64,000 nucleotides of DNA from Tropicimonas aquimaris. GTDB taxonomy: Bacteria; Pseudomonadota; Alphaproteobacteria; Rhodobacterales; Rhodobacteraceae. Below the pieces are notes generated by a model. The model was not told where the DNA came from, did no database searches, and saw only the letters and a list, made by a program, of their open reading frames with translations. Both the position numbers and the translations under genes were made by a program. The stretch is taken from assembly GCF_042676185.1 (NCBI RefSeq), contig NZ_JBHTJT010000002.1, forward strand, positions 124,001-188,000, given 5' to 3'. Within the stretch, counting starts at the first letter, position 1, and each line of letters opens with the position of its first letter. Shown piece after piece: positions 33,604 to 42,530 of this stretch.

Positions 33604-34296
33604 TCAATCGCCGAAGCGATAGCGATGCAGCGCCTCGCCATTCTCCCGCAGCCAGGCCCGATCCGCCTCGTACTCCGGCCAGAGCCGTTTGACCGTGGCC
33701 CAGAATCGCGGCCCGTGGTTCATGTGGGCCAGATGCGCGACCTCGTGCGCCGCGACATAGCTCAGCACCCGCGGCGGCGCGAGAATCAGCCGCCAGGAAT
33801 ACATCAGCGCGCCGTCGGCCGAGCAGGAGCCCCACCGGGAGCGCGTGTCCCGCAGGGTGATCCGCGTGTAGGGCCGGCCGAGCGCCCGAGCGAAACGATC
33901 CGAATCGGCCGCAAGCCGATCCCGGGCCAGCGATTTCAGAACGCCGGCCACGGCCGCGGGCACCGATGCCGCGCGCGGCGAGACCTCAATCCGCCCTTCT
34001 TCGGGGCGAACCGCCCCTCTCGCCCCATGCGCGACCGTCAACCAGGCCCCCTCGACCGGCAGCACAGCGCCCAGATCGGCGACAATCTCGTCAGGCCGTT
34101 CGATAAGTTTCGCGCGGACCCATGCCGCCTTTTCCCGTGCAAACTGCAACGCCTTGGACTCCGGCGCGTGGCTCGGCATGGTCAGCGTCACGCGCCCGTC
34201 GAGCCGCGACACGCGCAGCGAATACCGACGCGCACGCGCGGATTTTCGCAGGACCAGCCGCACCGGCGGGTCTCCCGGCAGATAATGTTCGCTCAA
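33604..34296 (-). CDS. YgjP-like (DUF45) metallopeptidase
   Basis: A 230-residue zinc-metallopeptidase-like protein. RLVLRKSARARRYSLRVSRLDGRVTLTMP, the RDTRSRWGSCSADGALMYSWRLILAPP segment and the zinc motif HEVAH (in VLSYVAAHEVAHLAHMNHG), followed by FWATVKRLWPEYE, are diagnostic of the YgjP/SprT-like family. TTG 34296 is chosen as start: GGAGG lies seven bases before it, and the earlier TTG at 34371 adds only random-looking residues. Role unknown. Confidence 0.85.
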   Translation of the reverse strand: MSEHYLPGDPPVRLVLRKSARARRYSLRVSRLDGRVTLTMPSHAPESKALQFAREKAAWVRAKLIERPDEIVADLGAVLPVEGAWLTVAHGARGAVRPEEGRIEVSPRAASVPAAVAGVLKSLARDRLAADSDRFARALGRPYTRITLRDTRSRWGSCSADGALMYSWRLILAPPRVLSYVAAHEVAHLAHMNHGPRFWATVKRLWPEYEADRAWLRENGEALHRYRFGD

Positions 34297-34400
34297 CGCG
34301 CCGCCTCCGCTACCGCCTCGACTCTTTGAGTTTGACAGGCTCGGGGACCTGTGGCATCGGGCTTCATTCAATTTATCGCCTACAGCTGAAGGACCATGCG

Positions 34401-34733
34401 ATGCCCAAGGAAGAATGGGGAGTCAAGCGCCTCTGCCCGACAACGGGGAAGCGGTTCTATGATCTCGGCCGGACCCCGATCGTAAGCCCGTACACGGGCG
34501 AGATCGTCAACCTCGAGACCAACAGCAAGTCGCGCGTCCAGATCAAGGACGCCAAGGAAAAGGCCAGCCCGGCCGAAGACGACGTGCTGATCGATGATGA
34601 TGCCGACGTGCTGGACGACGATGACGACACCGATGTCGATCTCGGTGACGACGTTCTGGACGATGATGCCGACGAGGACGACGTGTCGCTCGACGATATC
34701 GCTGACGTCGGATCTGACGACGACGATTCCTGA
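34401..34733 (+). CDS. TIGR02300-family protein with acidic tail
   Basis: A 110-residue protein. MPKEEWGVKRLCPTTGKRFYDLGRTPIVSPYTGEIV is the conserved domain of TIGR02300 proteins (CP.TG.KFYDL). Only one Cys (Cys12) of the possible metal site is seen. The second half is almost entirely Asp, Val and Ala, an extreme acidic tail. Typical of Alphaproteobacteria; the function is unknown. A perfect 10-bp hairpin follows the stop. Confidence 0.88.
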   Translation: MPKEEWGVKRLCPTTGKRFYDLGRTPIVSPYTGEIVNLETNSKSRVQIKDAKEKASPAEDDVLIDDDADVLDDDDDTDVDLGDDVLDDDADEDDVSLDDIADVGSDDDDS

Positions 34734-34745
34734 AAAAGTCGGTTC

Positions 34746-34774
34746 GGGGAGTTCACTTTCTTCTTGAACTCCCC
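34746..34774 (+). terminator. Perfect hairpin after the TIGR02300 gene
   Basis: Ten-base arms at 34746–34755 and 34765–34774 are exact complements around a nine-base loop. No T-run follows. It lies 12 bases after the stop codon and 28 bases before tRNA-Ala, so is probably a terminator or 3' end stabiliser. Confidence 0.6.
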
Positions 34775-34802
34775 AGAGCGGGTGAATACACACCGCGCTA
34801 CC

Positions 34803-34878
<76 letters not shown>

Positions 34879-35311
34879 AATCGCCTAAACACTTTAGACT
34901 GTCGCCTTCCGGGCTTGATCTGCGCGCGTTTCTGCACCGTCGCCGGACCATGGCCGGTCCGCCGGAACGATCGCGACAGACTCCCAAAACCTGTCCAAAC
35001 TTGAACTCCTGCTAGCCGGTATGCCCGCACGCCAGTGCGTCGTATAAGAACGTCCCGGCTCCACGAAGATTCGCCCCGCTGCGGTGTTCAGGGCGATTTG
35101 CCGCAGGGTAAGGCCGGCCACGCCCTGCATCGGCCCGCCTGTGTCCGCGCGTCGTGGTACAAGGAAATATTGCTTGGGAAACGTGGTTTACCTTCCCAGC
35201 ATACGGTTGCCTCCCCGGAACATGCCGGAGACAAATCTGCCTCTGGGAAATTTGTAAAAATTGGTATAGCGCTCGCAACCAACCACACAACAACCTTTCG
35301 AGGAGTCAGAT
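34879..35311. other. Intergenic region after tRNA-Ala
   Basis: About 430 bases without a supported gene. The last ~80 bases are AT-rich and contain AAATTGGTATAGCG close to 35,260, a possible promoter/operator of the following dehydrogenase gene. Nothing else is recognised. Confidence 0.4.
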
Positions 35312-36193
35312 ATGACAAAACCCGTCATCGGTTTCATCGGTCTCGGCCTGATGGGCGGCAACATGGTCGAAAACCTTCAGAAGAGGGGCTACGAGCTGGT
35401 CGTCATGGACCTCAACAAGGACGCCGTGGCCGCAGTACTTGCCCGCGGCAACGCCAAGGAGGCCTCCTCACCCAAGGAACTGGCCGAGGCCAGCGACATC
35501 GTGATGCTTTGCCTCACCACCTCGGCCGTGGTCGAAAAGGTGGTCTATGGCGACGAGGGCATCCTCGCCGGCATCAAGGAAGGCGCGGTCCTGATCGACT
35601 TCGGCACCTCCATCCCGGCCTCCACCCGCAAGATCGGCGCCGATCTCGCCGCCAAGGGCGCCGGCATGGTCGACGCCCCGCTGGGCCGCACCCCGGCCCA
35701 CGCCAAGGATGGCCTGCTCAACATCATGGCCGCCGGCGACAAGGAGACCTTCGACAAGGTCAAGCCGGTGCTCGACGAGCAGGGCGAGAACGTCTTCTAC
35801 CTCGGCGCGCTCGGCGCCGGCCACACCACCAAGCTGATCAACAACTTCATGGGCATGACCACCGTCTGCACCATGAGCCAGGCCTTCGCCGTCGCCACCA
35901 AGGCCGGCGTCGACCGCCAGCAGCTTTTCGACATCATGTCGACCGGCCCGTCCGCCTCGCCCTTCATGAACTTCTGCAAGAACTATGCTGTCGACGGCGT
36001 GAGCGACCTCGGCTTCTCCATCGCCAACGCCAACAAGGACCTCGGCTACTTCCTCAAGATGGTCGAAGACCTCGGCACCCGCGCCGAGATCGCCGAAGGC
36101 ACCTCGCACAACCTCCAGGCGGCTTTCGATGCCGGCCTGGGCGACGGTAACGTGCCGGAAATCTACGACTACTTCCTCAAGCTCGAGAAGTAA
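35312..36193 (+). CDS. NAD(P)-dependent beta-hydroxyacid dehydrogenase family enzyme
   Basis: A 293-residue enzyme of the 3-hydroxyisobutyrate dehydrogenase family. The cofactor motif is IGFIGLGLMGGNMVENL near residues 6–22. The substrate-site DAPLGRTPAHAKDGLLNIMAAGD replaces the usual DAPVSGG, the catalytic Lys is in GHTTKLINNFMG, and KDLGYFLKM follows. The DAPLGRTP variant matches a subgroup in Roseobacters whose substrate is uncertain (a hydroxyacid or its semialdehyde). Codon use is very GC-rich and strongly biased, suggesting high expression. AGGAGTCAGAT precedes the ATG. Confidence 0.82.
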   Translation: MTKPVIGFIGLGLMGGNMVENLQKRGYELVVMDLNKDAVAAVLARGNAKEASSPKELAEASDIVMLCLTTSAVVEKVVYGDEGILAGIKEGAVLIDFGTSIPASTRKIGADLAAKGAGMVDAPLGRTPAHAKDGLLNIMAAGDKETFDKVKPVLDEQGENVFYLGALGAGHTTKLINNFMGMTTVCTMSQAFAVATKAGVDRQQLFDIMSTGPSASPFMNFCKNYAVDGVSDLGFSIANANKDLGYFLKMVEDLGTRAEIAEGTSHNLQAAFDAGLGDGNVPEIYDYFLKLEK

Positions 36194-36213
36194 TCCGGCA
36201 CGCCGGAGAACAC

Positions 36214-36242
36214 GCCGCGCGCTCCCGATCGGGGCGCGCGGC
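36214..36242 (+). terminator. GC-rich hairpin after the dehydrogenase gene
   Basis: Nine-base complementary arms at 36214–36222 and 36234–36242 with an inner CCC/GGG pair and a GATC loop, 20 bases after the stop codon. There is no clear T-run, but the stem is very strong. Confidence 0.6.
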
Positions 36243-36497
36243 AACAGGCGTGCGGGGATGGCAGGGCTCCTTGCCGGATCCCGAGGTCCGTTTCGAACGT
36301 CATCTCGCCCCTTCCCTGCGTGGAAGCTTTCCGAGCCTGAAGCCGACCCGGCACGTCGCTCTGGCTGCATAGCTGCGCACGCCAGCTCCGGAATCGCCAT
36401 TCGGGCGTGACGGCTCCCACATCCCCATTCGACGGAACCTCAAGCCTCGGAGGGCGTTTGCCCTTTGAGGAGATTGGAAGCGACCAAGGAGCGCCGC

Positions 36498-37478
36498 GTG
36501 GAAGAGTCCCGAAAGACAGCCGTGGTGGCCGGCGGCAGCGCCGGTGCCGGGCGCGCCGTTGTCTCCTGCCTCATCGACGCGGGTTACCGCGTCGGCATCA
36601 TCGCCCGCGGTGAAGACCGGCTCCAACAGCTCGAGGCCACCTATGGCGCGCAGGTCCTGACCCGGAGCTGCGATGTCTCGGACGCCGAGGCCGTGGAACG
36701 CGCAGGCGCCGAAATCGAAGCGGCGCTCGGGCCGGTCGAAGTGTGGGTCAACGCCGCGATGCTCACGAGCTTCTCACCCTTCGCCCGGATGCCCGCCTGC
36801 GAGTTCGACCGCATCGTCGATGCCACCCTGCTCGGCGTGGTCAATGGGACCCGAACCGCGATCAGGCTGATGGAAGCGCGCAACCGGGGGCGGATCGTCA
36901 ACATCGGTTCCGGCCTCTCCTACCGCGCGGTGCCCTATCAATCGGCCTATTGCACGGCCAAGCACGGGGTGAACGGCTTCTCCTCCGCGATCCGGTCGGA
37001 GCTGATCCGGGAAGGGGCGCGGGTCACAGTCAGCCTCGTTCAGTTACCCTCGATGAACACGCCGCAATTCGACTGGGCCCGCAACCGGCTGTCGAAGAAA
37101 CCGCGGCCGGCATCGCCGGTCTTTCAGCCCGAGATTGCCTCAAAGGCGGTGATGCGCGCGGTGCGCGAGGGACGGCGGGAATACCTTGTGGGCACCTCTG
37201 TGCTGCAGCTTGTCTTTGCCAACATGATCTTTCCCGACTGGTTGGATCACCGGCTGGCAGACCGTGGCGCGGAGATGCAGAAGTCGCAAGCCGAGGAGCC
37301 GGGGAACCGAGACGACAACCTCGACATGCCCGTCCCCGGCATCGACGCCACACCGCACGGCAGCTTCGGCAGTCTGGCAAGCGGTGGCGGGCTGGTGGTC
37401 GATGGCGACAGGGCCCGCTGGCTGGTGTTCGGTGCCCTGCCAGTGGCAGGCTTCGCCCTCGGAATGATGCTCGGCTGA
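36498..37478 (+). CDS. SDR-family oxidoreductase with C-terminal membrane anchor
   Basis: A 326-residue protein. The SDR domain has AVVAGGSAGAGRAVVSCL (variant of TGxxxGxG), VNAAML, RIVNIGSGLSYRAVPYQSAYCTAKHGV (Ser, Tyr-x3-Lys) and a family tail. Past residue ~230 the sequence becomes a linker and ends in a hydrophobic segment (WLVFGALPVAGFALGMMLG), probably a membrane anchor. GTG 36498 is chosen because AAGGAG stands six bases before it. The substrate is unknown. Confidence 0.8.
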   Translation: MEESRKTAVVAGGSAGAGRAVVSCLIDAGYRVGIIARGEDRLQQLEATYGAQVLTRSCDVSDAEAVERAGAEIEAALGPVEVWVNAAMLTSFSPFARMPACEFDRIVDATLLGVVNGTRTAIRLMEARNRGRIVNIGSGLSYRAVPYQSAYCTAKHGVNGFSSAIRSELIREGARVTVSLVQLPSMNTPQFDWARNRLSKKPRPASPVFQPEIASKAVMRAVREGRREYLVGTSVLQLVFANMIFPDWLDHRLADRGAEMQKSQAEEPGNRDDNLDMPVPGIDATPHGSFGSLASGGGLVVDGDRARWLVFGALPVAGFALGMMLG

Positions 37479-37527
37479 GCCCCCCCCCACGCACGCAGGA
37501 TCCGGCGCGGCGAGCGGGAACGTACGA

Positions 37528-38406
37528 TCAACCGCCTCCCTCTGCCTCCGCTCCAAGTGCGACCTCCCGTTTCACCTGCCCCCAGGCGAGCAGGGTAAAG
37601 ATCGCCGTGCCACCGATGATGTTGCCGGCCAGCACCGGCAGGAAGAACCCGCTGAGCGCCTCCGCGAGCCCGAGCTCGCCCAGCCACATCAGGTGCGTTA
37701 TCTCTACCGACCCTGCGATGATATGGGTGAAATCGCCCGCCGCGATCAGCCAGGTGAAGGCCGTGATGACGAGAAAAGCGTTGCCCTGCGCGGTCGGCAT
37801 CATCCAGACGATGGAGGCCACCAGCACACCCGCCGGGATCGCCCGGAGGAAAGCCTGCGCCGGCCCCATGCCCACCGCATGCTCCGACAGCGCGTGTATC
37901 GCGGCCCCGACCTTGGGCTCCAACACGCCATCGAGGGTAAAGAACCACCCAGCAATCGCCGCGCCGACCACGTTGGCGCTCAGCACGATGCCCCAGAGGC
38001 GGAGCATCTGCATCAGGCAAGCACGGCTGCCGCGGTGCATTACCGGCAGAACCGTGGTGATCGTGTTCTCGGTAAAGAGCTGCATCCGCCCGAAGATCAC
38101 CACGAGGAAGCCCAGAGAATAGCCAAGGTTCTCGACCAGGAAGGCGCCGTCGGTGACAGGCAGGTGGCTACCCAGCACCGCCTCGCCAAGAACGGACAGG
38201 CTTATCAGCATCCCTGCCGCCAGCCCCGACCAGATCAGCGAAGTCGCCGGCCGCTCCAGCTCTTCGCCGCCGTCGCGACGGATCACCTCGTAGATCAGCC
38301 TCGCCGACAGGCGGGCGGCGTCCATCACCGAGGCTTCTTCGGACCGATGGCGGGCCGCGCTGTCCTCGGGCGGTTCGGCGGGGGGATGGGACATATGTTT
38401 CGTCAT
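37528..38406 (-). CDS. Formate/nitrite transporter (FNT) family channel
   Basis: A 292-residue membrane protein with about six helices, of the YfdC-like branch of the FNT family. Segments include SLIWSGLAAGMLISLSVLGEA, LGFLVVIFGRMQLFTENTITTVLPVM, AFLRAIPAGVLVASIVWMMP and AAGDFTHIIAGSVEITHL, where the central His (FTHIIAGS) stands. Likely substrates are small monovalent anions. ATG 38406 (or 38394) is the start. It is the third gene of a leftward histidine kinase–phospholipase D–FNT operon. Confidence 0.86.
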   Translation of the reverse strand: MTKHMSHPPAEPPEDSAARHRSEEASVMDAARLSARLIYEVIRRDGGEELERPATSLIWSGLAAGMLISLSVLGEAVLGSHLPVTDGAFLVENLGYSLGFLVVIFGRMQLFTENTITTVLPVMHRGSRACLMQMLRLWGIVLSANVVGAAIAGWFFTLDGVLEPKVGAAIHALSEHAVGMGPAQAFLRAIPAGVLVASIVWMMPTAQGNAFLVITAFTWLIAAGDFTHIIAGSVEITHLMWLGELGLAEALSGFFLPVLAGNIIGGTAIFTLLAWGQVKREVALGAEAEGGG

Positions 38407-38462
38407 GCCATACAACGCGGCAACGGCTCGGGTGTTCCATTGCTGGCCGGACGGGGCCCGGC

Positions 38463-40034
38463 TCAGACCATCGCGTCGGGCACGCCGGGTAGCGGATAGC
38501 CGAAATCCTCGGCCGGGCGCGGATCGTAGGGCACTAGAAACCCGGCTCGCGACTCGGGATCCTGCGCGGCGTTGTCGTGGGCCAGCTTGCGCCAAGCCTC
38601 CGCTGCGCCCTCCAGGTCGAAAAAGGCATCGCCCGCGCCTTTTGGCAGCCAGTGCCGCATAACCCGCTGCCGCAGGTGCTGCACGTCGCGAGGATCGTCC
38701 AGCGCCACCCCGGCCTCGGTGTCCCACCACAGGCTCCGCCCGTTCAGATTGGCCGACGAGACCAGCGCCCGTTCGTCGTCGATACAGGCGACCTTGGCAT
38801 GGACATAGATGATCGGCGCGCCGCAGAGCGTGTCGCGCCCATGCGCCGGGGACTTCGCGGGGCGCACCGGTGAACAAATCGCCGCGCGTGAACCGAAAGC
38901 TTCCTCCACCTGCCGGATACAACGCGCCTGCAGGTATTCGCCAAAACGCGCGTCCGGTCCCGACGCGGCCTCGAAAGCCACGTCCTCCGGCGCGCCAGGC
39001 AGAACAAGGATCAGCCCCAGGTCGGGCTGCGCCTGCGCTGCCGCCGCCAGCGCATCGGCGATCCGGCGGTCGCGGAAGAACTGCGTTTCGAGGTAGATCA
39101 GCCGCCGAGCCACTCCGAACGCCTCCAGATGCGCCTGCGCCAACTCCCCCACCAGCGGTCGAGGGCCGAGGAATGGCAGCGGAAAGTTGCGGCGCCGTGA
39201 CATGGTGCGCAGGAGCCGCCCTGTAGGCGGCGCCTCGGCCCGGCCTTCCACCACCTGACGGAAGCTCTCGAGGTGGCGCTGCGCCTCGGTCACGATGGGG
39301 CCGCGGCACATCACCTGCACGTCGTGCCAGGTCTCGTCGCGTCGCCGCTGATGGTTCTTGTCGTCATAGCGCCGTTCATCCAGGTCGAGCCCACCGATGC
39401 ACAGCAGCTCCCGGTCGAAGACGGCGATCTTCTGGTGGTGGGTGCCCGGCACCAGCGGCGGTGGCGGCCATTTGCGCGCCGACAGGCGGCCGCCGGTCTC
39501 TTCCTTGAGCCATTTGCGCAGGCCGGGGCTGTCCGAGAGTTGCCGCGCCCGTTCCTCTGCCGGCTGCCCGTTCAGGTCCCGGGCCGCCCGCCGAAGTTCC
39601 TTGATCAGCATCGGCCACAGCAGAAGCCGGGGCAACAGGCCGACCCGCGCCGGGTGCAACGCGTTGACGATGCGCAACCGCGCCATTGGCCCGGCCGCCC
39701 GGGCCGCTTGCTCGAAGGACCGCCGCGACTCCCACGAGACCCGGTGCAGCTTCCGGGCGAGGATAGGATCGAAGTCCGAGAGCACGAAATGGATCGCCAC
39801 CCCGCGTTTCAGCACATGCACCAGCAGATCGAACCAGGTCTCCCCGATGGCCTTCCCTTCCTCGCTGCGCAACGCTGTGTCGGGATCGAAAACGCGGAAG
39901 CAGGCCCATATCTCGCGCTTTGCGTCGAGAAAGGCCCGCTCATAGGCCGGATAGGCCTCTTCGGCCGTGATCAGGACACGAAGATCGCGCATGTCCCCGA
40001 CGGGCGCGATCTGGTCGTCAGCTTCTCTCGACAT
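38463..40034 (-). CDS. Phospholipase D-like (cardiolipin synthase-like) protein
   Basis: A 523-residue protein with two HKD catalytic motifs: HHQKIAVFDRELLCIGGLD in the middle and YVHAKVACIDDERALVSSANLNGR near residue 440. The first motif reads HxK with D seven residues on, as expected. The second is also intact. There is no N-terminal membrane region, unlike housekeeping cardiolipin synthases, so it is a soluble or peripheral PLD-superfamily enzyme acting on phospholipids. It begins 46 bases after the histidine kinase gene. Confidence 0.87.
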   Translation of the reverse strand: MSREADDQIAPVGDMRDLRVLITAEEAYPAYERAFLDAKREIWACFRVFDPDTALRSEEGKAIGETWFDLLVHVLKRGVAIHFVLSDFDPILARKLHRVSWESRRSFEQAARAAGPMARLRIVNALHPARVGLLPRLLLWPMLIKELRRAARDLNGQPAEERARQLSDSPGLRKWLKEETGGRLSARKWPPPPLVPGTHHQKIAVFDRELLCIGGLDLDERRYDDKNHQRRRDETWHDVQVMCRGPIVTEAQRHLESFRQVVEGRAEAPPTGRLLRTMSRRRNFPLPFLGPRPLVGELAQAHLEAFGVARRLIYLETQFFRDRRIADALAAAAQAQPDLGLILVLPGAPEDVAFEAASGPDARFGEYLQARCIRQVEEAFGSRAAICSPVRPAKSPAHGRDTLCGAPIIYVHAKVACIDDERALVSSANLNGRSLWWDTEAGVALDDPRDVQHLRQRVMRHWLPKGAGDAFFDLEGAAEAWRKLAHDNAAQDPESRAGFLVPYDPRPAEDFGYPLPGVPDAMV

Positions 40035-40080
40035 GCCAGCCCTCTCTCACCCACTACCCGCCCAGACATCCCCTCAACGT

Positions 40081-41901
40081 TCAAAACGCCGCGCCGGTTC
40101 CCTCCTCGAGTCGAAAAGGTTCCAGCGCAAAGGTTACCGCCAGCCGAAACACTCGGTCGTCGCGCCCCTGCTCGACTTCGGCGCCGAGCTGCATCGCAAA
40201 GGCGTTGATCAGCCGCGTGCCCAACCCGGAGCCACCGGATGCGGAAGGGTCCGCAGACTCCGGGCCCACCGAGTTCTCGACGCTGACCGTCGCAACCTGC
40301 GTGTCCTGCGGCCCGGAAACCCGCAACGTCAGCCGCACGAAGGGTCGCGCGCCGTTGTGGGTGCCCGCGTACTTGATGGCATTGGTCATCGCCTCGGTCA
40401 CCAGCATCGCCAGCGGGCTCACCTGGTCGGGCGACATGGCGACGGGCTCTAGCTCGAGCTGCAGCTCGATCCGCTGCTCAGTTTCCTGCGCCACGGCAAT
40501 CAACTGCTGGGCGAGGTCCTCCAGGAGCTGATCGGCCCGCAGCCCTACGAGCGACGAGCTCTGGTAGAGTTCGCGGTGAAACTTGGCGAGGCTGCTCAGC
40601 CGCCCTTGCACCCGTCGCAGCGCCTCCTCCGCCTCCGGGCCGTTGCTCTGCCGGATCTGCATGTTGATGATCGACGACATCAACTGAAGGTTGTTCTTCA
40701 CCCGGTGATGCACCTCCCGCAGCAGCAGCTCGCGCTCGTGCACCCGGTCCTCCAGCTCGGCCTCGTCATGCAGGATCTTCTCCGCCATCGAGTCGAAGGT
40801 CTCGCCGATCTCCCGCAGCTCGCTCGGTGCCCGCGCCATCGTCTCGCCCGAGAGAATGGCCCGCCCGTCGGCAAAGCTGCGCATCCGCATCCGGAGCTGC
40901 CGGGTCGGCGCGATCACCTGGCGGCGCAGCACCAGCACCGCGACCAGCAGGCTGACCAGCCACATCAGGATCGGCGCATAGAGCGCCGCCCCGCCGTAGA
41001 GCTGCCGATTGACCGGCACCGCCCCGGCCGGCGCGCTGCCGAGCGCATAGGCCCGGTCGCCATAGAGCGGTACCACCGCGAAATCCCGGATCGGCCCGGC
41101 GACGCTCGGCTCGGTAAAGACGAAGCGGCCCGGCCCGGCGAGGCTCTTCAGGTCCCGGTCCCGGGGCAGCAGCTGGACGAGGTCCTCCGGCGCGACATCG
41201 GCGGTCAGCACCTCGCCCAAGGCGTTGAAGGTCAGGATCTGGAAGTCCGGGTCCTCGGTCTCGTCGGGCCTTGACAGCACCAGCGGCAACGAAGGGAAGG
41301 AGATCGAGACGAAGCCCTGGAAACTGTCGTCGGCCAGGTGCACCGGCTGGCTCACGACCACCACGGCCTGTTTCGTCGCCGCGCCCGAGGGGTTGAAGGT
41401 CACGTCCGCGCGGGGATTGGCGAAACGGCGGCGCGACGCCTCATTGTCCGAGAAATCGTAAAGTGCGTCCTTGTCGTTGCACCGATTGAGCTGGTCGGAC
41501 TCCGTGTGTCCGACAAAGGCGAAGCGCGGGTTCGCGCCCGCGATCTGCTGCATCAGCGCGACGCATTCGTCCATGTCCGGGCGCTGCAGGGACAGCGTCT
41601 CGGCGAGGGTGGCGGCGGTGGCGAAGGCGCTCAGGATGGCGTCGCGTTCCGGCGCTGTGGCGGCGGCGGTCTTGGCCAGCAGGCTCGCGCGATAGCTCTC
41701 CGTCGCCGCCTGCGTGGCTCTTTGAGACTGCCATGCGGCCACGAGCGCCAGCGGCAGCAGCACCAGCGACAGCATGGAAACGATGCGAAAGGTCAGGCCC
41801 TTGCGATCCCAGCCAAGCAGGCCGGACCCGGATTCCCCGGACAGCTTCGCCCCCTTCGCCCCGAGAACGGGGGCCTGCGCGGGCGGGGCCGCCCTCAGCA
41901 C
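40081..41901 (-). CDS. Sensor histidine kinase, HisKA_2 type
   Basis: A 606-residue membrane sensor. A first membrane helix (IVSMLSLVLLPLALVAAW) is near residue 40, and a periplasmic domain of ~240 residues follows. The second helix (LYAPILMWLVSLLVAVLVL) is near 310, with a HAMP-like linker after it. The HisKA_2 box is ELLLREVHHRVKNNLQLMSSIINMQ, and HATPase motifs follow (AMTNAIKYAG, GGSGLGTRLINAFA). This class often acts in the general stress response or light/redox sensing. GTG 41901 follows GGGGGAG, which sets the start. No response regulator is adjacent. Confidence 0.88.
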   Translation of the reverse strand: MLRAAPPAQAPVLGAKGAKLSGESGSGLLGWDRKGLTFRIVSMLSLVLLPLALVAAWQSQRATQAATESYRASLLAKTAAATAPERDAILSAFATAATLAETLSLQRPDMDECVALMQQIAGANPRFAFVGHTESDQLNRCNDKDALYDFSDNEASRRRFANPRADVTFNPSGAATKQAVVVVSQPVHLADDSFQGFVSISFPSLPLVLSRPDETEDPDFQILTFNALGEVLTADVAPEDLVQLLPRDRDLKSLAGPGRFVFTEPSVAGPIRDFAVVPLYGDRAYALGSAPAGAVPVNRQLYGGAALYAPILMWLVSLLVAVLVLRRQVIAPTRQLRMRMRSFADGRAILSGETMARAPSELREIGETFDSMAEKILHDEAELEDRVHERELLLREVHHRVKNNLQLMSSIINMQIRQSNGPEAEEALRRVQGRLSSLAKFHRELYQSSSLVGLRADQLLEDLAQQLIAVAQETEQRIELQLELEPVAMSPDQVSPLAMLVTEAMTNAIKYAGTHNGARPFVRLTLRVSGPQDTQVATVSVENSVGPESADPSASGGSGLGTRLINAFAMQLGAEVEQGRDDRVFRLAVTFALEPFRLEEGTGAAF

Positions 41902-42530
41902 CCGGGCTCCCCCGGCCTCTGCAAGGAACAGTACGGCACCGCGCCTGACCGGCCAAGGCGCGCGGTCCCGCCATCGGGAGACGACGCGGTTGTGTCAGGG
42001 GCAAGCCCCGCCAGCGGGTTCTCGGCAAGCAATTTCGGAGCGTTCATCATGTCCATCGCAGGGGATCCACCTGCCCAAACGCACGACCCGGGATCTTGTT
42101 CCCTGCGCCACGAGATTTTCTTCACACGGCCCGGCGCTCCCTCCACGTCCTCACGAGCCTCATCGCGGAAGCTTGCTCATAGACGCGCTGCGCCCACTCG
42201 AACTCCGCATGGAGAAGAAGAAAAACGACACCACATGTCGCAAATGTTGCTCTTCCGGTTGGCTTTCCGCCCGAGCTCCGTTATCCGGCCGTTCGTGACC
42301 TCGTACCCAGTCGAAGCGCAGCGCCCATATCAAACGCGCACTACCCGGCGAAAGCCGATCCGCAAACGAGTTGATCGCCCCGCGGCAGCGGCGGATCAGC
42401 GTGGTTTGCGAACCCTCTGCGAAGCCCGGCCCGAGGTCCACGCTGCCGCCTGCATCCGTCCCGGCGGCCCGACCGGTTCACACTCCCGATCGGGCACGTG
42501 GGGGCATTTCAATGCCAAATGGAGCATCTA
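41902..42530. other. Long divergent intergenic region
   Basis: About 630 bases between the histidine kinase and the betaine transporter operon. No gene is supported on either strand; the openings at 41895–42146 and 42160–42441 (minus) have no family-like content. Both operons must be started from here. Confidence 0.5.

Noticed and set aside
41895..42146. A gene MDMMNAPKLLAENPLAGL upstream of the histidine kinase
   Set aside because: The reading overlaps the kinase start by only a few bases, has no domain, and no strong ribosome site; a chance opening is more likely.
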